Translations under genes and position numbers: made by a program
Part shown: one piece after another, positions 10,999 through 20,214 of the stretch
How the letters are laid out: each line of letters begins with the position of its first letter
How positions within the stretch are numbered: the stretch's first letter is position 1
NCBI GenBank assembly: GCA_900175165.2
Contig: FWWN02000499.1
Coordinates: 1-31,937, forward strand
Direction of reading: 5' to 3'
Origin: Rhizomucor pusillus
Taxonomy: Eukaryota; Mucoromycota; Mucoromycetes; Mucorales; Lichtheimiaceae
Length of the DNA stretch: 31,937 nucleotides
Notes under the pieces: model-generated
Told to the model about the DNA's origin: nothing
The model's database searches: none
Seen by the model: only the letters and a program-made list of their open reading frames with translations

Positions 10999-11337
10999 AT
11001 GTTACTCTGCAAAGAAATAAACAAAAGCCAACATCGATCCGCTCCTACTGCTTTCGATCCGATTCTGCAATCGCCCTTTTTTGATCGCGTTACTGCAAGC
11101 GAGCGAGTTCAGGCCAGCTACAAGGACTGCGTCCAGATTGACACAACTGAAATCGATCTAAAATCGTCGGAATTGATCACGCATAAGTCAAAAAGGGCTA
11201 CAGGAAAAAGCTCAGACTGCATCGTCGAACGGACAGAAGATGCTTATTGTTTTTCTGCAAACGGCAACTCGTGGCTTAGCAGAATGGGCGAAAAAGAATT
11301 AACTCTTCGTTTCCATGAGGACAGTCCATCGAAATAA
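10999..11337 (+). CDS. Hypothetical protein, 112 aa, unassigned
   Basis: An ATG-started frame encodes a polar protein (MLLCKEINKSQHRSAPTAFD at the start, RFHEDSPSK at the end) with even codon use and no hydrophobic segment. I do not recognise it. Directly after the stop, another frame continues with coding-like sequence (LLHRGLSDIDRIRLSISIGP, then a stop), so the region may be a decayed gene with frame breaks or a spliced gene I cannot resolve. The antisense strand is also open over part of it. It may equally be chance. Confidence 0.2.
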   Translation: MLLCKEINKSQHRSAPTAFDPILQSPFFDRVTASERVQASYKDCVQIDTTEIDLKSSELITHKSKRATGKSSDCIVERTEDAYCFSANGNSWLSRMGEKELTLRFHEDSPSK

Positions 11338-11658
11338 TGCCCGTGCTACTCTCCTCCATCGTGGATTGTCTGACATTGACAGAATACGTTTGTCCATATC
11401 AATTGGACCGCATGCGCAAAGGGTATTCGATGATGACTTGCTGTCCAGCAAAACCTCTTGACGACGAGTTTCAACTACTCCTTTTCCGAGATAGAAAAGG
11501 AACGCAATGTCAAAAGACATCGACACCTTACTCTCCATCATGGCTATTCATTGTCTCTTGTTTGCATGTATAAATGAGATCTCCGTCGCCTGTCCACACT
11601 CGTCGTCCTGCAGTCAGACGCAAGCTCTAAATGAACGACGTTGAGTTTTCGCCTTTCG

Positions 11659-11674
11659 CACGCCGATCGGCGTG
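11659..11674. terminator. Perfect 16-bp palindrome CACGCCGATCGGCGTG
   Basis: CACGCCGA and its exact reverse complement TCGGCGTG are adjacent with no loop. For the minus-strand gene ending at 11827 the palindrome lies about 20-35 bases beyond the AATAAA at 11693-11698, close to where cleavage is expected. It could help 3'-end formation, or be a site for a dimeric DNA-binding protein. Confidence 0.4.
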
Positions 11675-11692
11675 TCAAGTAGACAAAATGTT

Positions 11693-11698
11693 TTTATT
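11693..11698 (-). terminator. Poly(A) signal AATAAA of the F-BAR/RhoGAP gene
   Basis: The minus strand reads TTGAATAAAAACATTTTG here, 129 bases beyond the stop codon at 11827. This is a canonical hexamer in a plausible place. Confidence 0.5.
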
Positions 11699-11826
11699 CA
11701 ACTTGTGGGTGCAGATTATCACCCCTAGGCAGCCCCTAGTCTCAGGCCGATTTTACACTAAAGACGTGAAGTCTGCCTTTTTACTGCAATGAAAAAGAAA
11801 TAGTATGCATGTATTCATTCAAACAT

Positions 11827-14800
11827 TTAATCATCTGCAAAAAATGGGTCCAATTCATCCTTGTCATGTAAAGTTTGATTCTTGGTATCATCATCATTGC
11901 CCTGTTGCTTCTCCTCTTGTTCGTTACCATCATCCTTTAGAACCTTGTTTTCTTGTTGCACGTGGTCGGCTAAATCAAACACGATCTCCGAGGACTTAGG
12001 CGGTGATGATAGCGGGGAACCCTGGGTAATACCAGAACCGCTCATGGGTATGGCTGTCGAACGCGTGAACGAGGATGAGGAACTTCGCTGCTGCATGTCC
12101 GATAAGCTGTCGCTCGAAGCCCCCGTGTTGCTAGCTCGCTGGAACACACCGCGCATGCTCCATTTATTGCTGCTTGCGTTGGTATCCTCTGCAGAAGAGC
12201 GCATAAATGACATTAATCCGCGTCGCTGTTGCGGCTGTTGCTGCTGCTGTTGTTGCTTGTTATTGACATCCTTGTCTGCGAGCTGATAATCAGATTTACT
12301 CGCTACTAACGGTCGTGCAAGCCGCCTCTTTTCGCTTTCTTGGTGAGATTTCAGAGTGTTCTCATTGAATATTTCATTGTAATGCGTAATGAGGTCTTGA
12401 GAGATACTGGCCGGGACACGACTGGTCAAGCTGGTAAGTGACTCTAATCGCGGGCGCAGTATGACCGGACCAAGCGACCGGCTAATCGCCGCAATCTCGT
12501 CCTGTTGCTTTCGTTTATCTTGCAACTTTTCGACATGGCTGGCAACATTTTTTACGTCTGAGCTTACGTCCTTTGCTACTACTTGTATAAGATAGCAAGC
12601 GAGATCATGTATTTACCTGTATATATGCTTTAGAAGTGTTCTTAACGTTTCGAAATGAGAACCTGGCAGATTTGCGATAAGGTTGCCAAGTGATAGCAAA
12701 CGCAGACTTTCATCCTGAGCACCTGTTCAATGTGGAAGAATTATCACAGAGAAACAATAATACCGGTCTTCCTATTCTTTTACTTACTGTTGCTATACAG
12801 AGTTTGTCCGGCATCGTAAAAGTCAAATGTCATTAGAGGCTCTGGTAGTTCTAGCAGGAATAAGCGCAAAATTGCAACCAGCATAATTGGTGGATGCTGC
12901 TTCAACATATCGACGTCTATCTGGCTGCTGGGTATATCTAGGTCAACGCGAACAGTATGGACGCGAGCAAGAGGTATTCGAGTAGACCAAAGATGTGTTC
13001 GTTCTGCGAAATAAAACACCGTTTGTATATGAGAGAAATGCACCTTTACGGCAAATAGGCGAGGCATACCTCCATCGTTTAATGCGTCCTTGCCTGCTTC
13101 TATAGCTTCCAAAACGCAACGAACAAATGCAGGGATGTGATCTTCACTTTGATTTCCGAGATCCTCCAACGGCACACCAAAAGTCTGGTCTTTACGTTTA
13201 CATGCAGTTCGGTGTGAGTATATCCATAGCATATGCTAAACTTATTAATTATACCCACCTAAAGCAACGCCATTCACATCATTCTCGTATAGTATAGGCT
13301 TTGGACCGAATCCAGCGACGAAATACTGCTGAACAATGTACTGTATATCCTGCTCTGGTTTCAGAGATTCTTGATACACCAACATGTCATCAATAATAGC
13401 CTTTTCTTCGGGGAGTAGTTTGGTTATGCATCGTGAGTACGCTTCAAATACTGAATAAATGCATGCGCTTTTGTGATTAATTGCATACTTTCAAAACGGA
13501 AATAATCAGTAAATGTATAAACTCACTTTCTTTAATTGAACCGATCCTTCTTAATTCGACTTGCTCCATTTCCGCAAAGTGAGCAAACTAGATATAAACT
13601 GTATCAGACTTATGAATCGATTCATGTGTGAACTTTCATTACCAGTGCCTGTTCAACGACCATGCGCATCTGATCGATACGCTTTACGGATGTACGATAC
13701 GCCTCATCCGCGGAAGCCACCTCACGTTGCACGCGTTTTAGCGAGTCTTCTCCTGGCAATGCAGGCTGAACCGCGCCGATTCTTTCGAAAAATCCGGTAA
13801 TTGCGTATCCATTGTTAGCATTCGTGGTGGAGAGACTCGCGTTCTCATCGTCTCTCTGCAGTCTCCACTGATAGAATGACTGTGCTGATGACGAGAATTT
13901 ATTGCCACGCTGTCCAACAAGGCGAAGTACTCCTAGAGGATGGATCAGCTGTTGGGCAACAACATCCGCCATGGCAGGTGAATCCTTGCATTGCGGCAAA
14001 TTTTGCTGAAGCCAAATAGAAATATCTTCGCCCGTGGACGTATTCGAGTATTTGCCGAGAATAGGCACTCTGTGGTCTCCCACTGGTATTTCGCTATACA
14101 TTCGACGCATGAGCGCGTCAAATTCAGGTTGCGGTAATTGCTGGTTGCCAAGAATCACTGTTGTCTCTGCAGTCGCATTTTCCTTCTTATCCGGCGGTGA
14201 ACGGCTAGCAGTTGCAGTGTCAACAGTAGTAGTTTCATCTGCTGATTCGGTTGTTGGTTCTGTCTGCTGTTGCTGTTGCTGTTGTAGCTGTACTTGTTCT
14301 TGAACTATCTTGAGCTCGCGGTATTTCTTTTGATACGTCGAGCGTGCCTTATCCATATCTTTTACCAGGCTATCAAACTGCTTCAGCGCCGCGTCTACCG
14401 ATTGCTTGCTAACCAATATATTGCGCTTGTACTCTTCCTGAAGCCGCTGCAATGGCCTCAAAACAGTTTCGGTCATGAGGTTTGCTGTTTCCTTGTGCTG
14501 GTTGCCAAAGCGGCCGCTTGCAGCGCGCAAATTCTCAAAGCAGCTTTTCAGTCCAGCGCCTTCATCGCGTCCGAAGCCAGAAGACTTTAAGCTTGTTTTG
14601 GCCTGATCTGCTAATCGCGACGCGTATGTATCTTCGACGGCAATGCGGTCTTTGAAGAATGAAATGAGCTCGTCATTTTCAACCTTGCTCTGATTCAGCT
14701 TGCTGTGTAAGACAGAGAGCCCGGTCTGGAAGTCAGGTAAAGGTTCCTGAGGGCGCTTTTGAGACCAAAAGGCGCTATCGAAATGGAGTGCAGCTGCCAT
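11827..14800 (-). CDS. Rgd2-like F-BAR/DEP/RhoGAP protein, 7 exons, 862 aa
   Basis: Exons (minus) are 14800-13643, 13587-13527, 13450-13259, 13189-13070, 13003-12788, 12722-12617 and 12562-11827. Introns are 54-76 nt and all phases close to the stop. The first ATG in the frame gives MAAALHFDSAFWSQKRP, the usual first helix of an F-BAR domain. The F-BAR domain (1 to about 165) is interrupted by a polyQ/Ser/Thr linker and a DEP domain (about 235-325, with ISIWLQQNLPQC) and resumes near 345-440. A RhoGAP domain follows (about 471-650: QTFGVPLEDLGN, LLELPEPLMTFDFYD, ending GPVILRP). The tail is Ser-rich with polyQ and an acidic DELDPFFADD end. F-BAR + DEP + RhoGAP is the order of yeast Rgd2, a Cdc42/Rho5 GAP at sites of growth. 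Where GIYRxSG would be expected the sequence reads HLWSTRIPLARVH, so the usual arginine-finger motif is missing. The last intron uses a weak TAAG acceptor (12563), chosen because it alone keeps the frame. Confidence 0.88.
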
Positions 14801-15519
14801 GACTCTGGAGAAGACTCTTCTGCGTTCCTCTGCTGGGAAAGGCAAAAACCCTGCTCCTTAACTGCCAGCTTTTGTGCAACAGGAGCATGCACTCTGCTTG
14901 TGTAACCTTGCATGGCTCAAACACGCCCAAGCCTATCCATGTATCACCTTCAGCACGAACTATGGTTCAGGCCACCAATGCAGAATATCATGCGGGCTAA
15001 TGCATACAATTGACTATCCGTTTGATCGCTCTCTCTCACTCTTCAGTTGTTTCGGGACATCGCTCGCTATGAATAGTCCAATTACACGGAGGCATAGGTA
15101 ATGCGCATCCTACTGTATCAAAACGTTTTGTTCCTGACAGTTTCTCGTTGTCTTATTCAACCTGATATTGCGATCGGTCACTTTTTGCGCTGTATGCATC
15201 CCATCCTCTTCTGAGTAAATTACACTGTAGTCATGCACGTTCCTTAGCGGAATAGAATCCTTTGTGGTATAATCTTCCTTTGCAATATTTATCCAAGTCG
15301 CCGCACTTATCATGATGACACCTGAAACTTTCATCCGAAGAATGGAAAGCTCAACTTGGTTCCTGATGTTAATCTGGATGACCTTTCTTAATTTCTAGAG
15401 TCTTCATGCATAGAGAATCCATTTTCATTTTTTATCCGTTGGTAATGACCAGCATTCAGCTCGGATCACTGTGCATATAAATGTTTGAGGTATACGGGGA
15501 GGATGTTTCATCCGGGCTG
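14801..15519. other. Intergenic: promoter of the F-BAR/RhoGAP gene
   Basis: No gene supported. This lies between the 3' end of the Ctr gene (15520) and the start at 14800, both on the minus strand, so it should hold the promoter and leader of the F-BAR/RhoGAP gene. The frame of that gene remains open for about 45 bases upstream of the ATG but without another ATG. Confidence 0.45.
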
Positions 15520-16289
15520 CTACTTGTTATCCCTATCACTCGATAAACCGCTTTGTCTCATCTCATATTCATTGCTCCTCCGCTGAGGTACATATAACAA
15601 TTGTTCTTCCTCTCCATTATCTCGTTCCACCGAAGGATTCATGGCACTGTCTTGCCATCTTTGCGTTCTTTGGCCGACCTCGTGCCGCCTGCGTTGTTTT
15701 GCGTCTGTGTATCTGTATCGAATAGTTAATCGCAGTGACTTTGACTAATAGTGTCATCACTTACTCGAATGATTTGAGATATTCCACGGCTAACTGTCCA
15801 GTAGCCAGAGCAACGACCTAAAAAGAATTTACTCCAGATTCAGCGTACTTCTGCCAAGTAGCAAATATCCGCTCAGTGTACAAACCACTACTATAAAGAG
15901 GCCAGTATTGAAATACATGGTTATAAGCATGTACCACAAACGCAAAATGGTAGCGATAGCGTAAAAGCTCGTGCGCAATAGTATATGCTTCCATTGCCCG
16001 TGTAACCTTGGCGAGGGACGCAAGTGTTGGTCAAGATAGTATGTTACAGCGCGCTCGGCCCAGCATATTGCGACTATGAATATATATCCGAGAAACAAGT
16101 GCAAGCTATTGTCTAAAAGTAACGGCTCAAAAAGCAAGTGCACGTTTCTAACCTCTGGAGAGGAAGGAGAGAGAGAGAGTAATGTCAGTCCAATCAGTCA
16201 TTCCCTTGGACACATCTCTTGACTTGCATCGAGACAAGACATTTACCACTATGGAACCACCATTTCATTGGTTTTGGAGCCTCCTCCAT
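15520..16289 (-). CDS. Ctr-type copper transporter, 4 exons, 183 aa
   Basis: Exons (minus) are 16289-16247, 16154-15892, 15817-15765 and 15712-15520. Introns are 92, 74 and 52 nt, in phase throughout. The start has a GCGCCATGG context. The N-terminus is short (MEEAPKPMKWWFHSEVRNVH) and lacks the Met-rich motifs of high-affinity plasma membrane Ctr proteins. Helix 1 ends with CWAERAVTYYLD. Helix 2 carries the copper-gating MxxxM motif in LWYMLITMYFNTGLF. In the spliced form helix 3 continues IVVALATGQLAVEYL, followed by a basic and then acidic cytosolic tail (YTDAKQRRRHEVGQR and on to SSDRDNK). If intron 2 (15818-15891) is retained, helix 3 instead reads VVVCTLSGYLLLGR and the protein stops at 15829 after 122 residues. 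Ctr proteins form trimers and import Cu(I). A short N-terminus suggests a vacuolar/low-affinity Ctr2-like role, which is inference. Confidence 0.8.
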
Positions 16290-16552
16290 GGCGCTGACAC
16301 TTGAAGGCAAAGAGCGTATCCTACATGCGACGCTAACCTGTTTTTGGCATCCCGCCGTGAGTAATAAACTCGTAGACAGACGAAGCCAACAGACACTGCA
16401 ACACTTGTTCAGAATTTCTCTCTGCTATCGATGAGCAACGAGCCAGCAGTGAAAAAAATTGAAAAAGAAAAACGACTGCCAATATGTTGATCAGTTGATC
16501 TATGAAGTTACAACTGTGTGTAGTTCGAAATTGCTGCAATGGATATTTTAAT
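16290..16552. other. Short intergenic region, Ctr promoter
   Basis: 263 bases between the PHAF1-like stop (16553) and the Ctr start (16289), both on the minus strand. It must contain the end of one gene and the promoter of the next. I see no copper-response element that I would name with confidence. Confidence 0.4.
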
Positions 16553-18762
16553 TCAGAAAAGCACGATTGTTGGTACATGACCATTTTTCATGACTTCCAT
16601 AACCAATCCTTCATCGTATCCTATAAGGTATGTTGACCCAAAAGGGTTCTGCTCGCTGGATCCTCGCGTAAGGATGACTGGTTTGGATTGCTCAGCAGAA
16701 GCGCCATTGAGTTTTTCAGCATTTACTGCGCCCTTCGCTTTCCAAGGTATCCTCTTTTGCATAGTGCTTATCTAGGGCATCGAATTGCTTCTAGCTATAA
16801 ATCTCTAAGAGCCAAGGATTATCGTCCCGTACCTTCATATCTCCCGTGATAACATTTGGAGCTACCAATTCGGGCGGTTGATCCGTGTCGACGTCCACGA
16901 GAACGTTCGTTTTTTCCTTCTTGATATGCTCTACAGCATGTAAATAATATTATTCCCTCATGTTATTTATAGAGCTAATTACCGTTCTTCTTCCCGAAGT
17001 GAATTTGATATGGACATCGCTTGTACCTAACGTCACAATTCCAGTTTCTATGTAAAGATGCTTAGATTGCTATAGTTTGTTACCTTTGAAAATCATAGTG
17101 TCCAGGTATGTTTGCGTGTAAAACTATCTTTTTACACGTATGCTTTGATCCGTCAATCAAAATATCGATGCCAAGATGGTAATAGTTCAAAAAGTAGTCT
17201 GTAAGCTGCACTGCTGTAGATTCTTTTACAAGAACGCACCAGTTAGCTGTATAAACAATATCGAGAGCGCAAAAACTCTACCTTTCTCTTCATCGTCCGC
17301 ACTACTGGTGTTGTGAGTTGTAGCTTTGTTGCTATTGCCGTTATCACCGTTATTCTTGCCACCATTGCTGCTGGCTTTTCCGGCGATGCCTTTTGAAGTA
17401 ATAACATCCTCCGCAACATTTGAGTGTATCTTCATCTTATCCTCCTCCTTGTAGAACACTCTCGAAGGTTTTCCGAGATCCGCTAAGATCTCCTGTGTGG
17501 TTGATACATGAAGTAAAATATCGACCTTGGTTGTTGAAAATGCGCCTTGGCTTTCTCGGCTACTACCATTCGATTTATCGTAATTGGGAAAAAAGATGCT
17601 AATGCCTTTGCCCAGCTATAAATGCTTTGATCAGTTGTGTTCGATTGCGTACTAGAAAATCATTCAAGTACCTTTGCCTTGATACTTTCGGCTTCCCGTC
17701 GGCCCATCCGCCCGTATCGCAAAGAAGTGCTCGCATTGTGTTCAGCAATGACTTTTGGAAAGGAGGGGACAGTAGCTTTCTGCCACTGAGAGTTGCCAGT
17801 ATACAGATAGACGCGCGATGCTATGGGAGTGGTGCCATCAGGTAATTCGAGGGGAAGATCTTTGGAGAAAAAAGTCAACCGGAGAGTAAGGATTTTTGGC
17901 ATAGTAGAAATAATGCGCAATATACGTTGATATACCTGTTGAAGATTTATACAGATTCTTGTGACGAGCAGGTATCGGAAAAGTAAATGCTAGGCCCTGC
18001 AAACGGTTATTTATGAAAATTGTAATTATCGATCGTGCTCGGTCAAAGGCTTACAGGGTATTTCAATGTATAAATCGATCTCTCCCAGTCAAACTCTCCG
18101 GGATACGTTGGTCTTTTTGTTTTCGATGGTAAGTATTCGTCGTGAGTACATAGCTGTATCTGCCACACTACCCGTGAGCCTACCCAAACGATCTGTATAT
18201 CTGCAGGAAAGTAGGTATAGACCGATCAGAGCTAATTTAGGGTGAGTCACTCACGCGGCGAGCACGGGATCCTGCAGCTAGCAAGTACCTGACATCGCTA
18301 TTTTGATACGTCAACTTGACCTTTGATGGGTCGAAGCATTCGATCGATTTCATCCGCTGAGAACTACCATCGAAGCGCAGATTGATACCATTCAAGGGCA
18401 ATGCAATGATAAAATCGTACTTGATAGGTTCCTAAATCCGCAGCTGTCAGGTATCGAATGTCCTTGAGATAAATATCCAGACACTGCGTACTTCCTGGCT
18501 GTATTTTAGCTCAACCGTCGAGAAATAGTGCGGACGATCTTTTAAAAGCTGAATGGTGTCCCACAGTGACGAGCCTACGTATGTGATTCCAATTGTAAAC
18601 GTTTGCACGTTGCTGCAGCCAGAACGTGTACTTTCTTTACATAAAAAGGTTGGCAAACTTACCCAGTCGAAAAGGACCTAAGCTTCGCCCTGGAATAATC
18701 AGAAGCTCTAAACGATTCGAGAGGTGATTTCTGTCCGTCTTTGGGGATTCCGTGAAAGACAT
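16553..18762 (-). CDS. PHAF1/UPF0183 family protein, 12 exons, about 505 aa
   Basis: Exons (minus) are 18762-18663, 18574-18492, 18431-18255, 18200-18184, 18112-18055, 17996-17936, 17859-17672, 17615-17282, 17222-17084, 17026-16983, 16930-16833 and 16771-16553. Family landmarks appear in order: LELLIIPGRSLGPFRLGSSL, LWDTIQLLKDRPHYFS, PLNGINLRFDGSSQRMKSIE, IYRSFGPTYPGEFDWE, YPGLAFTFPIPARHKNLY, DLPLELPDGTTPIASRVYLY, VSTTQEILADLGKPSRVFYK, DYFLNYYHLGIDILIDG, LHANIPGHYDFQRYKRCPYQ and NPFGSTYLIGYDEGLVMEVM. These define UPF0183, whose animal member PHAF1 works with BCAS3 at the phagophore in autophagy. A fungal role is unproven. Exon 4 is only 17 nt. A Gly/Asn/Ser/Lys insert (about residues 315-345) separates two conserved blocks. 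The acceptor of the last intron could be 16772 or 15 bases further; both keep the frame. Confidence 0.88.
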
Positions 18763-19188
18763 GAGGAAAGCTGCATAATGCCAGCATTGCCCATATACCA
18801 CTCCGCTTGGTCACAAGATCAACCAGAGTACTCCAGGTACATAGTATTGTAAAGCGAGTTCCGCTCCATATATATATGTATATATATTAATCTATACTAC
18901 ATACTTCACGATGTATATAGTAGCAAATAAAGACCACGGTTTTCTGCTGCGTGACTAAGGAATCATGATCCCTAGTACTGTAGATTTAGCCCAGTACGCT
19001 ATTCTGGGTTCACTCGCTGCAGACTGCGCAGTAACAGACACAATGTAGTCTTCTGATCACAAAACTGTATAGAAACAAAGACGGTATCCGGTATTTATTG
19101 GTCTTTATCGATATGACAGCAGCAACAAGGAAAACAACTGTTCAAACATTTGGGCGCACCCATGTTGATTGAAGCTGCTATTTCGGTT

Positions 19189-19258
<70 letters not shown>

Positions 19259-19353
19259 AGCTGCCGCGATGCATATATCTGAAAGAGGAATCGGTTTGAT
19301 GAAGGGCGGGCCAAGGCGGAAATGTGATGCAAAACTGATTGATGGGATGTAGT
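18763..19353. other. Intergenic: PHAF1-like promoter and 3' flank of DUF202 gene
   Basis: No gene supported. Contents: an AT-rich alternating tract TATATATATGTATATATATT near 18870-18890, which is the most likely promoter-melting or TATA-like element for the minus-strand gene starting at 18762, and a compound microsatellite at 19192-19258 in the 3' flank of the DUF202 gene. Confidence 0.45.
19192..19258. repeat. Compound microsatellite (GA)17 and (GT)n
   Basis: A pure GA run of 34 bases (19192-19225) is followed by a 5-base bridge and a GT-rich run, pure at 19238-19258. On the minus strand it reads (AC)n then (CT)n. It sits about 95 bases beyond the stop codon of the minus-strand DUF202 gene, in the likely 3' UTR or flank. 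Confidence 0.95.
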
Positions 19354-19804
19354 TTATATTCGCCACAGCAAGACAAGCAGAACAATATACGTAGCCATGG
19401 TTACCGCTGTTGTGAGGATAACCCAATCTCCACTTGTTTTGAATGGAATAGACAAGTCAAAAACGTCTCCTGCGCTTCGTCGTCTCCAAACAGCGATGGC
19501 AAGCATTGCAAGGCCAAAGACGAAAAAGGTAATACCGATTTTGTAGAACTCGCGGGTGAAGATTTTCAGTATCAATAAGCCTGTAGAGAAAGCTGCGAGG
19601 GCTGTACGCCAATACGCCCCTTCAAACGTCCTCTGTCGAGCTATGCGAGTTGCAAATCAGACTTTAGAACTCCAGAGCAATGAACTGAAGCCGATCAACA
19701 CCCTCTCGTTGCTAATTACCCCTCAAGTCTTGTAGCTCTGACTGGGTCAGCAGCACTGACTGTTCGCGGTGGCCTCGTATCAGTCGTTCCTGACGATGCT
19801 TCAT
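19354..19804 (-). CDS. DUF202 domain small membrane protein, 2 exons, 123 aa
   Basis: Exons (minus) are 19804-19720 and 19640-19354, joined across a 79-nt intron (GTAATT...ATAG) in phase. The longer upstream frame has no ATG before 19804, so MKHRQERLIRGHREQSVLLT is the likely start. The soluble N-terminus leads into ARQRTFEGAYWRTALAAFST and then three hydrophobic segments: LAAFSTGLLILKIF, YKIGITFFVFGLAMLAIAVW and WVILTTAVTMATYIVLLVLL. The RTF...WxRT signature followed by three helices is that of DUF202, related to the membrane part of yeast Vtc1 and bacterial YidH. It lacks the SPX and VTC enzyme domains, and its function is unknown. Vacuolar membrane location is only a guess from Vtc1. Confidence 0.8.
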
Positions 19805-20214
19805 TTTCTCATTTGACGAAGCAAATAAAAAATCAAAGTTCAATGCAAGAAGGGCCTTAAAAAAGCCGTGAGATGAAACAGGAGACACCGCACACACTCA
19901 AGTTGAAACTCAGGATCAGAAAGTGATGTTGTCCCTTGCGCCGTTGAGTGCGGAGCATGTTAATTGATAAATGCGGCCGAGGAAACCATGTTGCAAACCT
20001 TTACTTCCTTTATCTTGTGCTTCAGTAGCAAAGCCGTCAATATTGATTGTTTGCTTATTTGAATGGAAGAGGATATCCTAGAGAGACAACAAAGGAGGGA
20101 ATAAATTACGCAGTGTAATTAGTCAGGATATGCGGGTTAAGGAACAAAAGTAAAAATTAAAAAAAATAAATAGCCGTCGCCAATCAGTAAATGAACAGGA
20201 GTCTATGTGCGTTT
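19805..20214. other. Intergenic between DUF202 and ELMO genes
   Basis: Promoter side of the DUF202 gene and 3' flank of the ELMO gene. A minus-strand stretch from about 20078 down to 19998 is open, begins after a strong acceptor-like TGTTGTCTCTCTAG with a CTAAT branch-like site, and reads DILFHSNKQTINIDGFATEA. No upstream coding partner is visible, so I do not call a gene. It might be an alternative last exon of ELMO or a leader exon. Confidence 0.35.

Larger units (their letters stand above)
10543..11826. other. Intergenic region with one unassigned open frame
   Basis: This holds the promoter side of the LEA2 gene and the 3' flank of the F-BAR/RhoGAP gene. A poly(A) signal and a 16-bp palindrome for the latter are listed separately. 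A 112-codon plus-strand frame (10999-11337) is also listed. An overlapping minus-strand frame of 80 codons (11299-11541) is probably a shadow. I see no mobile-element motifs. Confidence 0.4.

Noticed and set aside
11299..11541. 80-codon minus-strand frame opposite the unassigned plus-strand ORF
   Set aside because: Overlaps another frame that looks equally coding-like; neither strand can be chosen.
14801..14845. Earlier start for the F-BAR/RhoGAP protein
   Set aside because: The upstream codon is TTG, not ATG. The first ATG at 14800 begins the F-BAR helix directly.
15110..15334. 74-codon minus-strand frame in the F-BAR/RhoGAP promoter
   Set aside because: No recognisable domain and no splice partners. 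Likely chance.
19095..19385. Three minus-strand frames crossing the microsatellite
   Set aside because: They are open only because (CT)n and (AC)n repeats lack stops.
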